A DNA stretch of 20,222 bases from a virus, in IMG/VR virus record IMGVR_UViG_3300031784_002007, positions 1 to 20,222 of that record. The stretch is one strand, 5' to 3'. A program made the position numbers and the translations under genes. The notes beneath the pieces were generated by a model. The model had not been told where the DNA came from, searched no databases, and saw nothing but the letters and a program-made list of their open reading frames with translations. The stretch's first letter is position 1. Each line of letters opens with the position of its first letter. Below, in pieces: positions 6,130 through 15,034 of the stretch.

Positions 6130-8913
6130 ATGAAAGGATTAGAAAAATTTTTAGTAGAAACAATATTGGGAGAAGCGGCAGGAATAGACAAAGTAGTTGT
6201 TGTCTACTCAGGCCGCTTTCAACCATTTCATAAAGGTCACTACGCAACGTATGACCATTTGGTTAAGAAGTTTGGAAAAGATAATGTATATATCGGAACT
6301 TCTAATACCACCGATTCAAAGAAATCTCCATTTAATTTTAAGGAAAAGAAAGTAATAATGACAACGATGTTTGGTATTCCATCAAACAAAATTGTGAATA
6401 TTCGTAATCCTTATGCTCCAGAAGAAATACTTAACAAATTTGATTCAGATACCACTGGGTTTATAACGGTGGTAGGTGAAAAAGATTCATCACGTTTAAG
6501 TGGTAAATATTTTAAAGCATATAAGGGTAAAGTAGATACTGGGTATTTAGATAGAGGATACGTTTATGCAGCACCTGCTCAACCAAATCCAATTAGTGGC
6601 ACAGATGTTCGTTATTGGTTAAGTGCAGGAAATGCTGCTGATAGAAAGAAAGGATTTATAAAAGCATATCCTAAATTTGATGACCAGGTATTCAAATTAA
6701 TTACTCTCAAACTTAAGTCACTTAAAGAATATATTAACGAAGAAATCAAATTAAACGTAAAAGTTGGTGATACTTTATTAATGGGTAAATTTAAAAACAA
6801 AAAAGTAGTTGTTAAAAATATAGGAACTGATGAGTGGGGAATGCCAACTATTAATGGTAAAAAAGCTGTAACATTTAGAATTCCTAAAAAAGAAGAACTA
6901 AAAGAAGCGGCATCTAATGCTGGTATGCAAGCCGGAGATGAACCTGATACTTCATTTGTAGCAGATGGACAACCGAGAATATTAAATACAAATAAACCTG
7001 AAAATTGGTATAAGCAAGGTGGATATACTCAATTAGATACTCCTAAAGCCGATGATATGAGAGGTAAAGGTAAATCAAAAGATACGGAAACTCAATTCAG
7101 AAAAGCATATTATAAATTGAAGAATGTAGTTCAAAGTACATTGAATCCGGCAGATGACCCACATAAAGTAGAGGATTGGGAAGAAGTATATAGAACAAAT
7201 CCAGAACAAAAACCTAAAAGATTTTGGGAACTTCCTAAAAATCAAAAACCACAAATAATTTCAAAAGATGATATTAATGAAATTATAAATGAGTTAGAGC
7301 AAGAAATAATGAGTGAAATGGGATTACCTGGTGGTGCTGGTGTTGGTTTGAGTTTACCTGGTGGGTATATCAATGGAGCACCAAATTCAAAAGATGTTAA
7401 GAAATTAAAATCTAAATTGGATAAAGATGGTAGTGAGGAATACGAAAAAGTAAAAGAAGATAAAATACCTGGTGGTAAAGCCGAAGGTATGACACTTATT
7501 GATATTGCTAAAAAATGGGCAGGTGATTATTATGATTATAGAAATTTATTACCTGGTATAAAGCAAGAATTTATAAAAGGGTATGCAATTGAACGAGAAC
7601 ATACAACTGATACAAACATAGCAAAGGAAATTGCATTAGACCATTTATACGAAGACCCTAAATATTATACCAAATTAGATAAAATAGAAAATCCAGTAAA
7701 TGAGGGTTTATTATTAGAAGGTGGTGCATATGGTCATATGGCACATCCATTTGATATTGAAATGGGTTTAACATTTGCAGACCTTAAACAAATTGTGGTA
7801 AGAGCATTGAATGGTGATTTGGAATTAGCAAGAGAGAAGACCGATGGACAAGCATTAGCAGTTAGTTGGGTAAACGGTAGATTAGTTGCAGCTCGTAACA
7901 AATCACATCTAAAAAACAAAGGAGCTGGTGCGATGACAATAGGACAGGTAGCAGATAAGTTTGCCGGTAGAGGTGGATTGACAGATGCTTATAATTTCGC
8001 TATGCAAGACCTATCAAAAGCAATAGCAGCCCTATCCGAACCTCAACGTAAGAAGATATTTAAGGATGGTAGTTCGTTTATGAATTTGGAAGTAATATAC
8101 CCAACCTCCGTAAATGTAATCCCCTACAATCAACCGCTATTAGTGTTTCATGGTACTTTTGATTACGATGTAGATGGTACTATTGTAGGTGAGAATCAAC
8201 AAGCGGCAAGTATATTGGGTGGTATGATTAAGCAAGTAAATGCGCACGTACAATCTAAATACACAATTCAAGGCCCACCGATGAATAAGTTACCTAAATC
8301 AGAACATCTTTCTAAATTACAAGGAAAGTATATTTCTATGATTAGTAAACTACAATCTGAATTTGCATTAAGTGATTCCGATGGAGTAGCAGATTATCAT
8401 CAAGCATGGTGGACTAAGTTTGTTGAGAAGAATGCAAAAAAATTAGATACACAAGAAAAAATAGGATTGGTTAAGAGATGGGCTTTTGGTGATAAGAGTT
8501 TCCGTATTAACACAATACAAGATACTAAATTAAAAGCTTGGGCTGAGCAAACTGATAAACAAGACCAACAAAAGATATCAAAGCAGAATCTAATGAGATT
8601 TGAGGAGATATTTTTAGGAGTTGGTGCGGATGTATTATCATTTATGAGTTCAGTACTTACCGCAAATCCTGATAGTGCCAAAAGACAAATGGTAGCACGT
8701 TTGGAATCTACAATTCAACAAGTAAAAGCAAGTGGTGACCCTAAAAAGATTGAAAAACTTAAATTGGAACTACAACGTTTAAACGCATTAGGTGGATTTG
8801 ATAAAATTGTACCAAACGAAGGTATTGTATTTGTATATGGTGGTAACACTTACAAATTAACTGGTGCATTCGCACCCCTAAATCAAATTTTAGGAATTTT
8901 CTTCGATAGTTAA
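6130..8913 (+). CDS. Multidomain protein: NMN-adenylyltransferase-like + DUF5661-like + ligase-like domain
   Basis: A 927-aa protein with no obvious full-length relative in T4. Residues 22-165 are an HxGH nucleotidyltransferase: SGRFQPFHKGH at 27-37 and ISGTDVRYWL at 156-165, as in archaeal-type NMN adenylyltransferases. Residues 208-256 form a small beta-rich module (VGDTLLMGKF, then GMPTINGKKAVTFR). Residues 454-520 resemble DUF5661 (EREHTTDTNIAKEIALDHLY). From 530 on, motifs line up with the covalent nucleotidyltransferase (ATP-dependent ligase) superfamily: KTDG at 570-573 (motif I), Arg589, NLEV around Glu654 (motif III), an acidic beta-strand pair at 670-683 (IIIa), NEGIVF at 896-901 (motif IV) and YKLTG at 908-912 (motif V). 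The motif I-IV distance (about 327 aa) is long because of a helical insert at 684-890. The HxGH domain is secure; the ligase-like call is an inference. Confidence 0.75.
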   Translation: MKGLEKFLVETILGEAAGIDKVVVVYSGRFQPFHKGHYATYDHLVKKFGKDNVYIGTSNTTDSKKSPFNFKEKKVIMTTMFGIPSNKIVNIRNPYAPEEILNKFDSDTTGFITVVGEKDSSRLSGKYFKAYKGKVDTGYLDRGYVYAAPAQPNPISGTDVRYWLSAGNAADRKKGFIKAYPKFDDQVFKLITLKLKSLKEYINEEIKLNVKVGDTLLMGKFKNKKVVVKNIGTDEWGMPTINGKKAVTFRIPKKEELKEAASNAGMQAGDEPDTSFVADGQPRILNTNKPENWYKQGGYTQLDTPKADDMRGKGKSKDTETQFRKAYYKLKNVVQSTLNPADDPHKVEDWEEVYRTNPEQKPKRFWELPKNQKPQIISKDDINEIINELEQEIMSEMGLPGGAGVGLSLPGGYINGAPNSKDVKKLKSKLDKDGSEEYEKVKEDKIPGGKAEGMTLIDIAKKWAGDYYDYRNLLPGIKQEFIKGYAIEREHTTDTNIAKEIALDHLYEDPKYYTKLDKIENPVNEGLLLEGGAYGHMAHPFDIEMGLTFADLKQIVVRALNGDLELAREKTDGQALAVSWVNGRLVAARNKSHLKNKGAGAMTIGQVADKFAGRGGLTDAYNFAMQDLSKAIAALSEPQRKKIFKDGSSFMNLEVIYPTSVNVIPYNQPLLVFHGTFDYDVDGTIVGENQQAASILGGMIKQVNAHVQSKYTIQGPPMNKLPKSEHLSKLQGKYISMISKLQSEFALSDSDGVADYHQAWWTKFVEKNAKKLDTQEKIGLVKRWAFGDKSFRINTIQDTKLKAWAEQTDKQDQQKISKQNLMRFEEIFLGVGADVLSFMSSVLTANPDSAKRQMVARLESTIQQVKASGDPKKIEKLKLELQRLNALGGFDKIVPNEGIVFVYGGNTYKLTGAFAPLNQILGIFFDS

Positions 8914-8931
8914 TCGTTTTTTGAATTTTGA

Positions 8932-8941
8932 TATACTTATA
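8932..8941 (+). promoter_or_regulatory. Putative late promoter element (TATACTTATA)
   Basis: The same variant as at 5690, embedded in an identical 19-base stretch (8931-8949). It ends 23 bases before the ATG at 8965, in the 51-base gap ahead of the terminase region. Confidence 0.55.
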
Positions 8942-8964
8942 TATACAAATATATTGTAAGTAAT

Positions 8965-9648
8965 ATGACAAGGGAATTCAATAAAAAGTTTATGCATCCA
9001 ACACGTAGAAAGTTGGTGGATATGGTATTGACTGGTGGTGAATATGAAAAGAACACACAGATATCATTTTCAGGAGCAGATAAACAACAAGTAAAAAGAA
9101 AGGTTGGCGAAAGATGGACAGATGAAAATGGTAAATCTTGGGAGCAATATGAGGCTGGTAAAATAGAAGTATCCGAATTGGGTGATATAATGGCTGAAAC
9201 GAGAGCGTATTTAGATAGATTAAATAGTTGCAAAGCCGATGATTGTAAAACAATTAAATTAGGTAGAATTGATAAAAAGCTAGTATCAAAAACAGGATAT
9301 TGCACGGAGTGTTTGGCTAAACGAGAGACTCGTATTAAAGTAGATGGGTTGTGGGAAGCATACGAAGATTATAAGGTATATAATAATATGATTTCTTATG
9401 GTAAGGATGTGATATCACAATTTAAACAGGCTTATAATGATGCTAAACAAGAATATGAAGTTGTACAAGAAGATGGCAAGCTTGAAAAGTGGAGTATGGA
9501 AAGGGATGTTAATGAACTTAAAGCAGAAATACTTGCAGATATTACAAAATTTGAAGGAGAAATCCAACAGGCAGTACAATTAAGAAATGAGGCTTGGGAT
9601 AAATTAAAAGATAAGGGTTACGATTTAGTAAAACCTCCTATTGATTAA
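8965..9648 (+). CDS. Zinc-ribbon protein in the small-terminase position
   Basis: A 227-aa protein. A WTDENGKSWEQYEAGKI block lies at 51-67, after which Cys89, 94, 113 and 116 form a C-x4-C-x18-C-x2-C arrangement typical of a zinc ribbon. Residues 130-215 are highly charged and helical, with coiled-coil character. It sits directly before the large terminase (one base between stop and start), where T4-like phages keep the small terminase subunit gp16, so a role in DNA recognition for packaging is plausible. T4 gp16 has no such Cys set, and I see no sequence match to it, so the product is named by position only. Confidence 0.65.
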   Translation: MTREFNKKFMHPTRRKLVDMVLTGGEYEKNTQISFSGADKQQVKRKVGERWTDENGKSWEQYEAGKIEVSELGDIMAETRAYLDRLNSCKADDCKTIKLGRIDKKLVSKTGYCTECLAKRETRIKVDGLWEAYEDYKVYNNMISYGKDVISQFKQAYNDAKQEYEVVQEDGKLEKWSMERDVNELKAEILADITKFEGEIQQAVQLRNEAWDKLKDKGYDLVKPPID

Positions 9649-9649
9649 T

Positions 9650-11248
9650 ATGGCTGGAACTGGAATAACACAAAAGAAATCTTTAAAAGAGATTATCGCT
9701 GAAGAATACAAAAAGTGTGCAACTGACCCGATACACTTTATGAAAAAGTATTGTATGATTCAACACCCGGTGAGAGGTAAGATACCTTTTCACCTTTTCC
9801 CATTTCAGGAAAGTACATTAACGCAATTTGCAGGAAATAGATTTAATATAGTCCTAAAATCACGTCAAACTGGTATATCAACTTTATCTGCGGGATATGC
9901 ACTTTGGAAAATGTTATTCAATACCGATTTCAACGTATTGGTTATTGCAACAAAGCAAGATGTAGCAAAGAACTTAGTAACAAAGGTAAGAGTAATGCAT
10001 GAATTACTTCCTAGTTGGTTAAAAGGTGGTTCTTTGGAAGATAATAAACTTTCCCTTCGTTTACATAATGGTTCTCAAATTAAAGCGATTGCTTCTTCTC
10101 CTGATGCAGGACGTTCGGAAGCATTATCACTTCTTATATTTGATGAGGCTGCTTTCATTGATGATATCGATGAGATTTGGGTAGCGGCACAATCAACACT
10201 ATCAACGGGTGGTAGTTGTATTGCACTTTCTACTCCTAATGGTGTGGGTAACTGGTTTCACAAAACTTGGTTAAATGCAGAAGAAGGTACTAATCCGTTT
10301 AATACAATTAGATTGCATTGGACTGTACATCCTGAAAGAGGACAACAATGGAGAGATGAACAAGAGAAATTATTAGGTGCAAAGAAAGCGGCACAGGAAT
10401 GCGATTGTGACTTCGTATCTTCGGGTGATACAGTAATCGATCCAGAGTTGTTAATGTTTTATAAAGAATCATTTTGTCAAGACCCAATGGAAAAAACAGG
10501 GTTTGATGGAAACCTTTGGAGATGGGAATATCCAACTGCCGGTGGTTCTTATATGGTAATCGCCGATGTGGCCAGAGGTGATGGTTCGGATTATTCAGCC
10601 GCTCATGTTATGGAAATAAATACTTGTACACAGGTTGCAGAATATAGAGGTAAGGTTGATACAAAAGATTTTGGAAACTTTTTAGTTGAATTATCTACAC
10701 AATATAATGATGCTTTACTTGTAATAGAGAACGCAAACATTGGTTGGGCTTGTATTCAGCAGGTAATTGATAGAGCATATAAAAACTTATTCTATATGAG
10801 TAAGGATTTAAAGTATGTTGATATTGAACACCAAATGAGAAACAAATATAGAGCCGATGAAAGACAGATGGTAGCCGGATTCTCAACAACTTCGAAGACC
10901 AGACCATTGATTGTATCTAAATTAGATGAATATTTTAGAGAAAAAGCAGTTGTAGTTCGTTCCAATCGTTTGATAGATGAATTATTTACATTTATCTTTA
11001 TGAACGGTAGAGCGGAAGCTATGAAGGGTTATAACGATGATTTAACAATGGCATTTTGTATTGGATTGTGGGTTAGAGATACTGCACTTCGTTTAAGACA
11101 GGAAGGAATTGACCTTACAAAGAGAGCGATTGGTGGAATTTCATCTAACATGCAGCATGCCGGTGTATATGGACCTGCTGATAGAGATGATAATCCTTGG
11201 AAAATGAGGATTGGTGATGATTTTGAAGACCTATCACAATGGTTATAA
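9650..11248 (+). CDS. Terminase large subunit (T4 gp17-like packaging ATPase/nuclease)
   Basis: A 532-aa protein that pumps DNA into the prohead and cuts the concatemer. The ATG at 9650 is preferred over a TTG nine bases upstream that overlaps the previous gene. The ATPase domain has Walker A KSRQTGIST at 70-78 and Walker B LLIFDEAAF at 161-169 (Asp165, catalytic Glu166), followed by the coupling motif ALSTPNG at 192-198. The RNase H-like nuclease domain has Asp306 (IADVARGDGSD), Glu360 (LLVIENANIG) and Asp463/464 (YNDDLTMAF) as the metal-binding acids. Length is a little below T4 gp17 (about 610 aa). The C-terminus is acidic and ends in FEDLSQWL. It is cotranscribed with the zinc-ribbon gene. 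Confidence 0.95.
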   Translation: MAGTGITQKKSLKEIIAEEYKKCATDPIHFMKKYCMIQHPVRGKIPFHLFPFQESTLTQFAGNRFNIVLKSRQTGISTLSAGYALWKMLFNTDFNVLVIATKQDVAKNLVTKVRVMHELLPSWLKGGSLEDNKLSLRLHNGSQIKAIASSPDAGRSEALSLLIFDEAAFIDDIDEIWVAAQSTLSTGGSCIALSTPNGVGNWFHKTWLNAEEGTNPFNTIRLHWTVHPERGQQWRDEQEKLLGAKKAAQECDCDFVSSGDTVIDPELLMFYKESFCQDPMEKTGFDGNLWRWEYPTAGGSYMVIADVARGDGSDYSAAHVMEINTCTQVAEYRGKVDTKDFGNFLVELSTQYNDALLVIENANIGWACIQQVIDRAYKNLFYMSKDLKYVDIEHQMRNKYRADERQMVAGFSTTSKTRPLIVSKLDEYFREKAVVVRSNRLIDELFTFIFMNGRAEAMKGYNDDLTMAFCIGLWVRDTALRLRQEGIDLTKRAIGGISSNMQHAGVYGPADRDDNPWKMRIGDDFEDLSQWL

Positions 11249-11272
11249 AAATGTAGTGTTTTGACAAATAGT

Positions 11273-11282
11273 GATATTTATG
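11273..11282 (+). promoter_or_regulatory. Putative late promoter element (GATATTTATG)
   Basis: The core ATATTTAT is kept, with both end bases changed. It lies in the 64-base gap after the terminase and ends 30 bases before the ATG at 11313. A sigma70-like pair, TTGACA (11261) and TATATG (11284) with a 17-base spacer, overlaps it and may be chance. Confidence 0.45.
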
Positions 11283-11312
11283 GTATATGTCAAAATACAA
11301 AAACAAACCAAA

Positions 11313-11750
11313 ATGATTAAATTAACAAATATCCTAAAAGAAGATGAATATGTAGATAAGGCATATTCTAAAGGAGACCAGCCAGCGGATAATCCAATTG
11401 ATGATTATGATGAATTGGATGTAGAGCAAGAAGATATGGATGATTTTATAAATTATCTTAAATCTTACTCACAATCATTAGATGAAGCTGGATGTAATTG
11501 TGTTTATGAAGCGGAATATCAAGGTAGAGAGGTTAAGTTGGGTAAACCAATGGCAGGTGATGTAAAGAAATTTAAGGTATATGTTAAAAATCCTACAACT
11601 GGTAAAGTTATTAAAGTAAACTTTGGTCAGAAAGGAGTAAAGATTAAGAAAAATAATCCAGGTAAAAGGGCTAATTTTAGAGCAAGACACAATTGTGATA
11701 ATCCAGGTCCTAGAACAAAAGCAAGATATTGGTCTTGTAGAAAATGGTAA
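11313..11750 (+). CDS. Small Cys-containing phage protein with RARHNCDNPGP motif
   Basis: A 145-aa protein. The ATG at 11313 is chosen over an in-frame GTG at 11271 because the GTG lies upstream of and inside the promoter-like element. The N-terminal 60 residues are acidic (DDYDELDVEQEDMDD at 30-44). The C-terminal 75 residues are basic and carry KFKVYVKNPTTGKV at 86-99, RARHNCDNPGPRTKARYW at 123-140 and a closing SCRKW. I recall this terminal signature from many marine T4-like phage proteins (DUF5872-like). Cys61, 63, 128 and 142 could bind a metal. It lies between terminase and portal. Function is unknown; a role in head assembly fits the position. Confidence 0.8.
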   Translation: MIKLTNILKEDEYVDKAYSKGDQPADNPIDDYDELDVEQEDMDDFINYLKSYSQSLDEAGCNCVYEAEYQGREVKLGKPMAGDVKKFKVYVKNPTTGKVIKVNFGQKGVKIKKNNPGKRANFRARHNCDNPGPRTKARYWSCRKW

Positions 11751-11758
11751 AATAAATT

Positions 11759-13534
11759 ATGGCAGAACAATTTCAAGACGATAGGAGTTTCTTTGGGAGG
11801 CTTAAAAAACTATTCTCAACTAATGCAATCGTAACCGTTGATAAAGATGGTAGACGTAAAGTTGTGGATGTTGAAGACCGTCAACATAATACAAACTTTG
11901 TAAACCTCAGAGATAGATATACTAAATTACAAAGGTCTTATTACGAAACCACACAGGGTGCACAATCAATGGCATATCATCAAGTTCGTAGAGAACTTTT
12001 TAGAGATTATGATGCTATGGACCAAGACCCTATCATATCTTCGGCATTAGATATATATGCGGATGAGAGTACCACAAAGAATGAGTATGGCGATGTAATT
12101 CAAATTAAATCAACGAATGAAAATGTAAGAGAAATACTTCATAATTTATTCTACGATATAATGAACATAGAATTTAACCTATGGCCTTGGATTAGAAACC
12201 TTGTAAAATATGGAGATGCTTTTATTGCATTAGAAATTATGCCTGGTAGAGGTATTATTAATGTAGCACCACACTCTGTATATAATGTAGAAAGATTAGA
12301 GGGTACTGACCCAAATAATCCTGATTATGTAAAGTATAAAGTTGAATTAGACCGTTTTGGTAAGAAAGAATATGAGCAGTATGAAATGGCTCACTTTAGA
12401 ATGTTATCAGATACTAACTTCCTTCCATATGGTAAAGGAATGATTGAAGGTGCAAGAAGAATTTGGAAACAATTATCTTTAATGGAAGATGCGATGTTAA
12501 TCCATCGTATTATGAGAGCACCTGAAAAAAGAATATTTAAAATAGATATCGGTAATATTCCACCAACAGAAGTAGATAACTATATGCAAAAAATTATCAA
12601 TAAAATGAAGAAAACTCCATTTGTTGATAAAAACACAGGTGATTATAATTTAAAATACAATATTCAAAACCTTACGGAAGATTTCTTCTTACCTGTTCGT
12701 GGTAGTGATAGTGGTACAACTATTGATAACCTTAGCGGATTAGAATATGCGGCAATTGAAGATATTGATTATTTAAAACATAAGTTATTCGCAGCATTAA
12801 GAGTACCAAAGGCTTACTTATCTTACGATGAGAACGTTAATGGTAAAGCTACATTGGCTGCAGAAGATGTTCGTTTTGCAAGAACTATCGAAAGAATTCA
12901 ACGTACAGTTGTTAGTGAATTAGCAAAAATTGCAGTTGTTCATTTGGCATCTCAAGGTATTGAAGATTCAGAAATGACAAACTTTGAATTAAGTTTAACT
13001 AACGCTTCTACAATTTACGAACAAGAAAAAGTTAATTTGTGGTCTGAAAAAGTTAGATTAGCAAGTGATGCGAAAGCACTTAATATGTTATCATCTGATT
13101 GGGCGTACCATAATATATTTGGTATGAGCCAGGATGAAATGGATGTTGAAAGAGCAAAAGTAATATTAGACCTCAAAGACCGTTTCAGACAGACATCAAT
13201 TGAACAACAAGGACAGGACCCGGCAAATCCACCAGAACAAACAAACGTAGAAGAAGAAATCAGTAAACTAAAAACTGAAATCGAATTAAATAGAGGAGTT
13301 GGTAGACCTAGAGAAGGGAACACTTATGGTAAAGATAAACATCCATACGGTAGAGACCCGTTGGGAGATAAGGAAAACCACAAGGAGAGAAAAAGAGATG
13401 ATAGGAACTTAAATACAAATGCTAAGAAGTTAGCAAGAGAATATATAAACGGAATTTCATCAAAAAAGACGGTTTTAAATGAAAAATCGGGTATGCTTGA
13501 TGAAAAAAATCTATTAGACGATACAAAAATTTAA
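11759..13534 (+). CDS. Portal vertex protein (T4 gp20-like)
   Basis: A 591-aa protein forming the dodecameric ring at the head vertex through which DNA enters and to which the neck attaches. Recognisable blocks include YHQVRRELFRDYDAMDQDP at 73-91, ISSALDIYADEST at 93-105, and the wing/crown region with DNLSGLEYAAIEDIDYLKHKLF near residues 325-346, all typical of gp20. Length is close to T4 gp20 (524 aa) plus a charged tail from about residue 500 containing GVGRPREGNTYGK. No Shine-Dalgarno is visible before the ATG (AAAATAAATT). It starts eight bases after the previous stop and is presumably cotranscribed with it. A promoter follows the gene. Confidence 0.93.
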   Translation: MAEQFQDDRSFFGRLKKLFSTNAIVTVDKDGRRKVVDVEDRQHNTNFVNLRDRYTKLQRSYYETTQGAQSMAYHQVRRELFRDYDAMDQDPIISSALDIYADESTTKNEYGDVIQIKSTNENVREILHNLFYDIMNIEFNLWPWIRNLVKYGDAFIALEIMPGRGIINVAPHSVYNVERLEGTDPNNPDYVKYKVELDRFGKKEYEQYEMAHFRMLSDTNFLPYGKGMIEGARRIWKQLSLMEDAMLIHRIMRAPEKRIFKIDIGNIPPTEVDNYMQKIINKMKKTPFVDKNTGDYNLKYNIQNLTEDFFLPVRGSDSGTTIDNLSGLEYAAIEDIDYLKHKLFAALRVPKAYLSYDENVNGKATLAAEDVRFARTIERIQRTVVSELAKIAVVHLASQGIEDSEMTNFELSLTNASTIYEQEKVNLWSEKVRLASDAKALNMLSSDWAYHNIFGMSQDEMDVERAKVILDLKDRFRQTSIEQQGQDPANPPEQTNVEEEISKLKTEIELNRGVGRPREGNTYGKDKHPYGRDPLGDKENHKERKRDDRNLNTNAKKLAREYINGISSKKTVLNEKSGMLDEKNLLDDTKI

Positions 13535-13550
13535 TAAACATTAATTTGTT

Positions 13551-13560
13551 TATATTTATA
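13551..13560 (+). promoter_or_regulatory. Putative late promoter element (TATATTTATA)
   Basis: A perfect copy in the 66-base gap after the portal gene, ending 40 bases before the ATG at 13601. The upstream CATTAATTT (13539-13547) is also found before the element at 19185. It would drive the six-gene operon running to 17774. Confidence 0.6.
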
Positions 13561-13600
13561 TGTGTTAGTTTATAGGGTAGAACAAATATAGGGTAAGTAA

Positions 13601-14470
13601 ATGAAAAAAATTAAACATTCCAAGTTTAAGAATACTGGAGTGTTATTTGAGCTTTTAGTAAGACAAATAACATTGGAAGTTCTTAACGGCGATAAGACTG
13701 AAAACGCTAAAAAAATCGTAAAAGAGTTCTTTGCTCCAAATACGGAGTTAAATAAAGAATTACGCCTTTATGATATATTATTAAAAGAAAAATATAATTC
13801 TGAAACAAAAGCAGATAGATTGGTGGAAACCGTATGTGATGCACATGCTAAATTAAACCAGAATACACTTTCTAAAGAAAAATTTAATCTTATTAAAGAA
13901 ATTTCGGCAAAATTTGAAATTGAACAATTCCTATCATCCCCTATTTCTAACTATAAAGTACTAGCTTCTATATACAAAGTATTTGAATCTAAAAGAGCAG
14001 AAGGATATGATATTAAAGATATCTTTAATTCTAAAATTACCCTAATTGAAAATATCACTTCAAAGCCCGCTATAAAAGCGCAACCAACGGAAGATAAGAA
14101 GTTGATTGAAACCTATAAACAACAAGACAAAGACCTACGATTACTTACCTATAAGATTCTAGTAGAAACTTTCAACAAAAAATACACAAATTTAGATGAT
14201 TCTCAAAAGAATTTGTTGAAAGAGTATATAAACAACATCTCAAATACTACAAAATTCATAGATTATGTTGGAAAAGAATTACCAAACATAATTTCTGAAT
14301 TAAATGGTATTAAATCAAAACTAAAAGATAAAGTTACACAAATTAAATTATCAGAAACTATTTCCGTTTTAGAAAAAATGAAAATTGGAAAAACTGTATC
14401 TGATGGACAAGTTTCATCTATTATGCTTTCTTACGAGCTAATTAAAGAACTTAAATCTAAAGTAAAATAA
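13601..14470 (+). CDS. Conserved T4-like phage protein between portal and protease
   Basis: A 289-aa, Lys/Glu-rich, mostly helical protein. The N-terminus, KHSKFKNTGVLFELLVRQIT (residues 5-24), is a block I recall from other marine T4-like phages, but I know of no assigned function. There is no signal peptide or membrane segment. In T4 the genes between portal (20) and protease (21) are the small prohead-core proteins 67 and 68, so a core or head-assembly role is plausible by position only; the protein is much larger than either. It is the first gene of an operon, and its stop overlaps the next start as TAATG. Confidence 0.75.
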   Translation: MKKIKHSKFKNTGVLFELLVRQITLEVLNGDKTENAKKIVKEFFAPNTELNKELRLYDILLKEKYNSETKADRLVETVCDAHAKLNQNTLSKEKFNLIKEISAKFEIEQFLSSPISNYKVLASIYKVFESKRAEGYDIKDIFNSKITLIENITSKPAIKAQPTEDKKLIETYKQQDKDLRLLTYKILVETFNKKYTNLDDSQKNLLKEYINNISNTTKFIDYVGKELPNIISELNGIKSKLKDKVTQIKLSETISVLEKMKIGKTVSDGQVSSIMLSYELIKELKSKVK

Positions 14471-15033
14471 TGGAAGCGAGAATTAAAGAAGCTATTCGTA
14501 AATACGTTAGAGAACGAAACATTCAAAAATCTTTGGATGAAATGTCAGTAACAGGTAATGTTGCAGGGTATGATACCCCAGCTGCATTCTCAAAACCAGG
14601 ACAAACTGCAAAGAAAAATAATAGATTAGCAAAAGTAAGTGGTGGTACTGTGGTGGACAATTTAGAAGAAGGTGAAAAAGCTTGGGCGTTGGGAGATGTA
14701 CCTGCTAGTAAAGATGAAGCATTGCCAATCAAACCAACTGCTGCTAAAGATATAGACGGTGGGAAGATAGCAGATATTAGTGGTATGATTTTAGATGAAA
14801 ATCGTTGGTTAGAATTAAAAAGAGAAGAATCTTCACCAAAATCAAAAGTTGGTAGAGGTGTTTCTAATATACACAAACAACTTTCTGAAATAGAGAAGTT
14901 TGTTAATTGGTATTCTAAAATTAAGACTGAAAATGGACTTAAGAAAGAAGATTACTGGAAAAGAACAAACGCATCGTTATATAAAATCAGAGAAAGGTTA
15001 ATGGGAATAACTGAAAAATTAAGAACTTTATAA
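14470..15033 (+). CDS. Putative prohead-core-type protein, 187 aa
   Basis: A 187-aa protein. It has a basic helical N-terminus (residues 1-20), then SVTGNVAGYDTPAAFSKPG at 26-44, a block I recall from T4-like marine phages next to head genes, a flexible acidic middle, and a helical C-terminal half (residues 130-187). The position matches T4 gp67/gp68, which form the prohead core and are removed by the protease, but there is no clear sequence match to either. Translation is coupled to the preceding gene through a one-base overlap, and only one base separates it from the next gene. Confidence 0.72.
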   Translation: MEARIKEAIRKYVRERNIQKSLDEMSVTGNVAGYDTPAAFSKPGQTAKKNNRLAKVSGGTVVDNLEEGEKAWALGDVPASKDEALPIKPTAAKDIDGGKIADISGMILDENRWLELKREESSPKSKVGRGVSNIHKQLSEIEKFVNWYSKIKTENGLKKEDYWKRTNASLYKIRERLMGITEKLRTL

Positions 15034-15034
15034 T

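Noticed and set aside
11261-11289. sigma70-type promoter TTGACA-N17-TATATG
   Set aside because: The match is decent, but it is a single case, AT-rich sequence gives such -10 boxes freely, and other promoters here suggest a Bacteroidota host that does not use this consensus.
11271-11312. GTG start for the 145-aa gene
   Set aside because: The extension overlaps the late-promoter-like element; the product from the ATG at 11313 begins MIKLTNIL, like other proteins in this phage.
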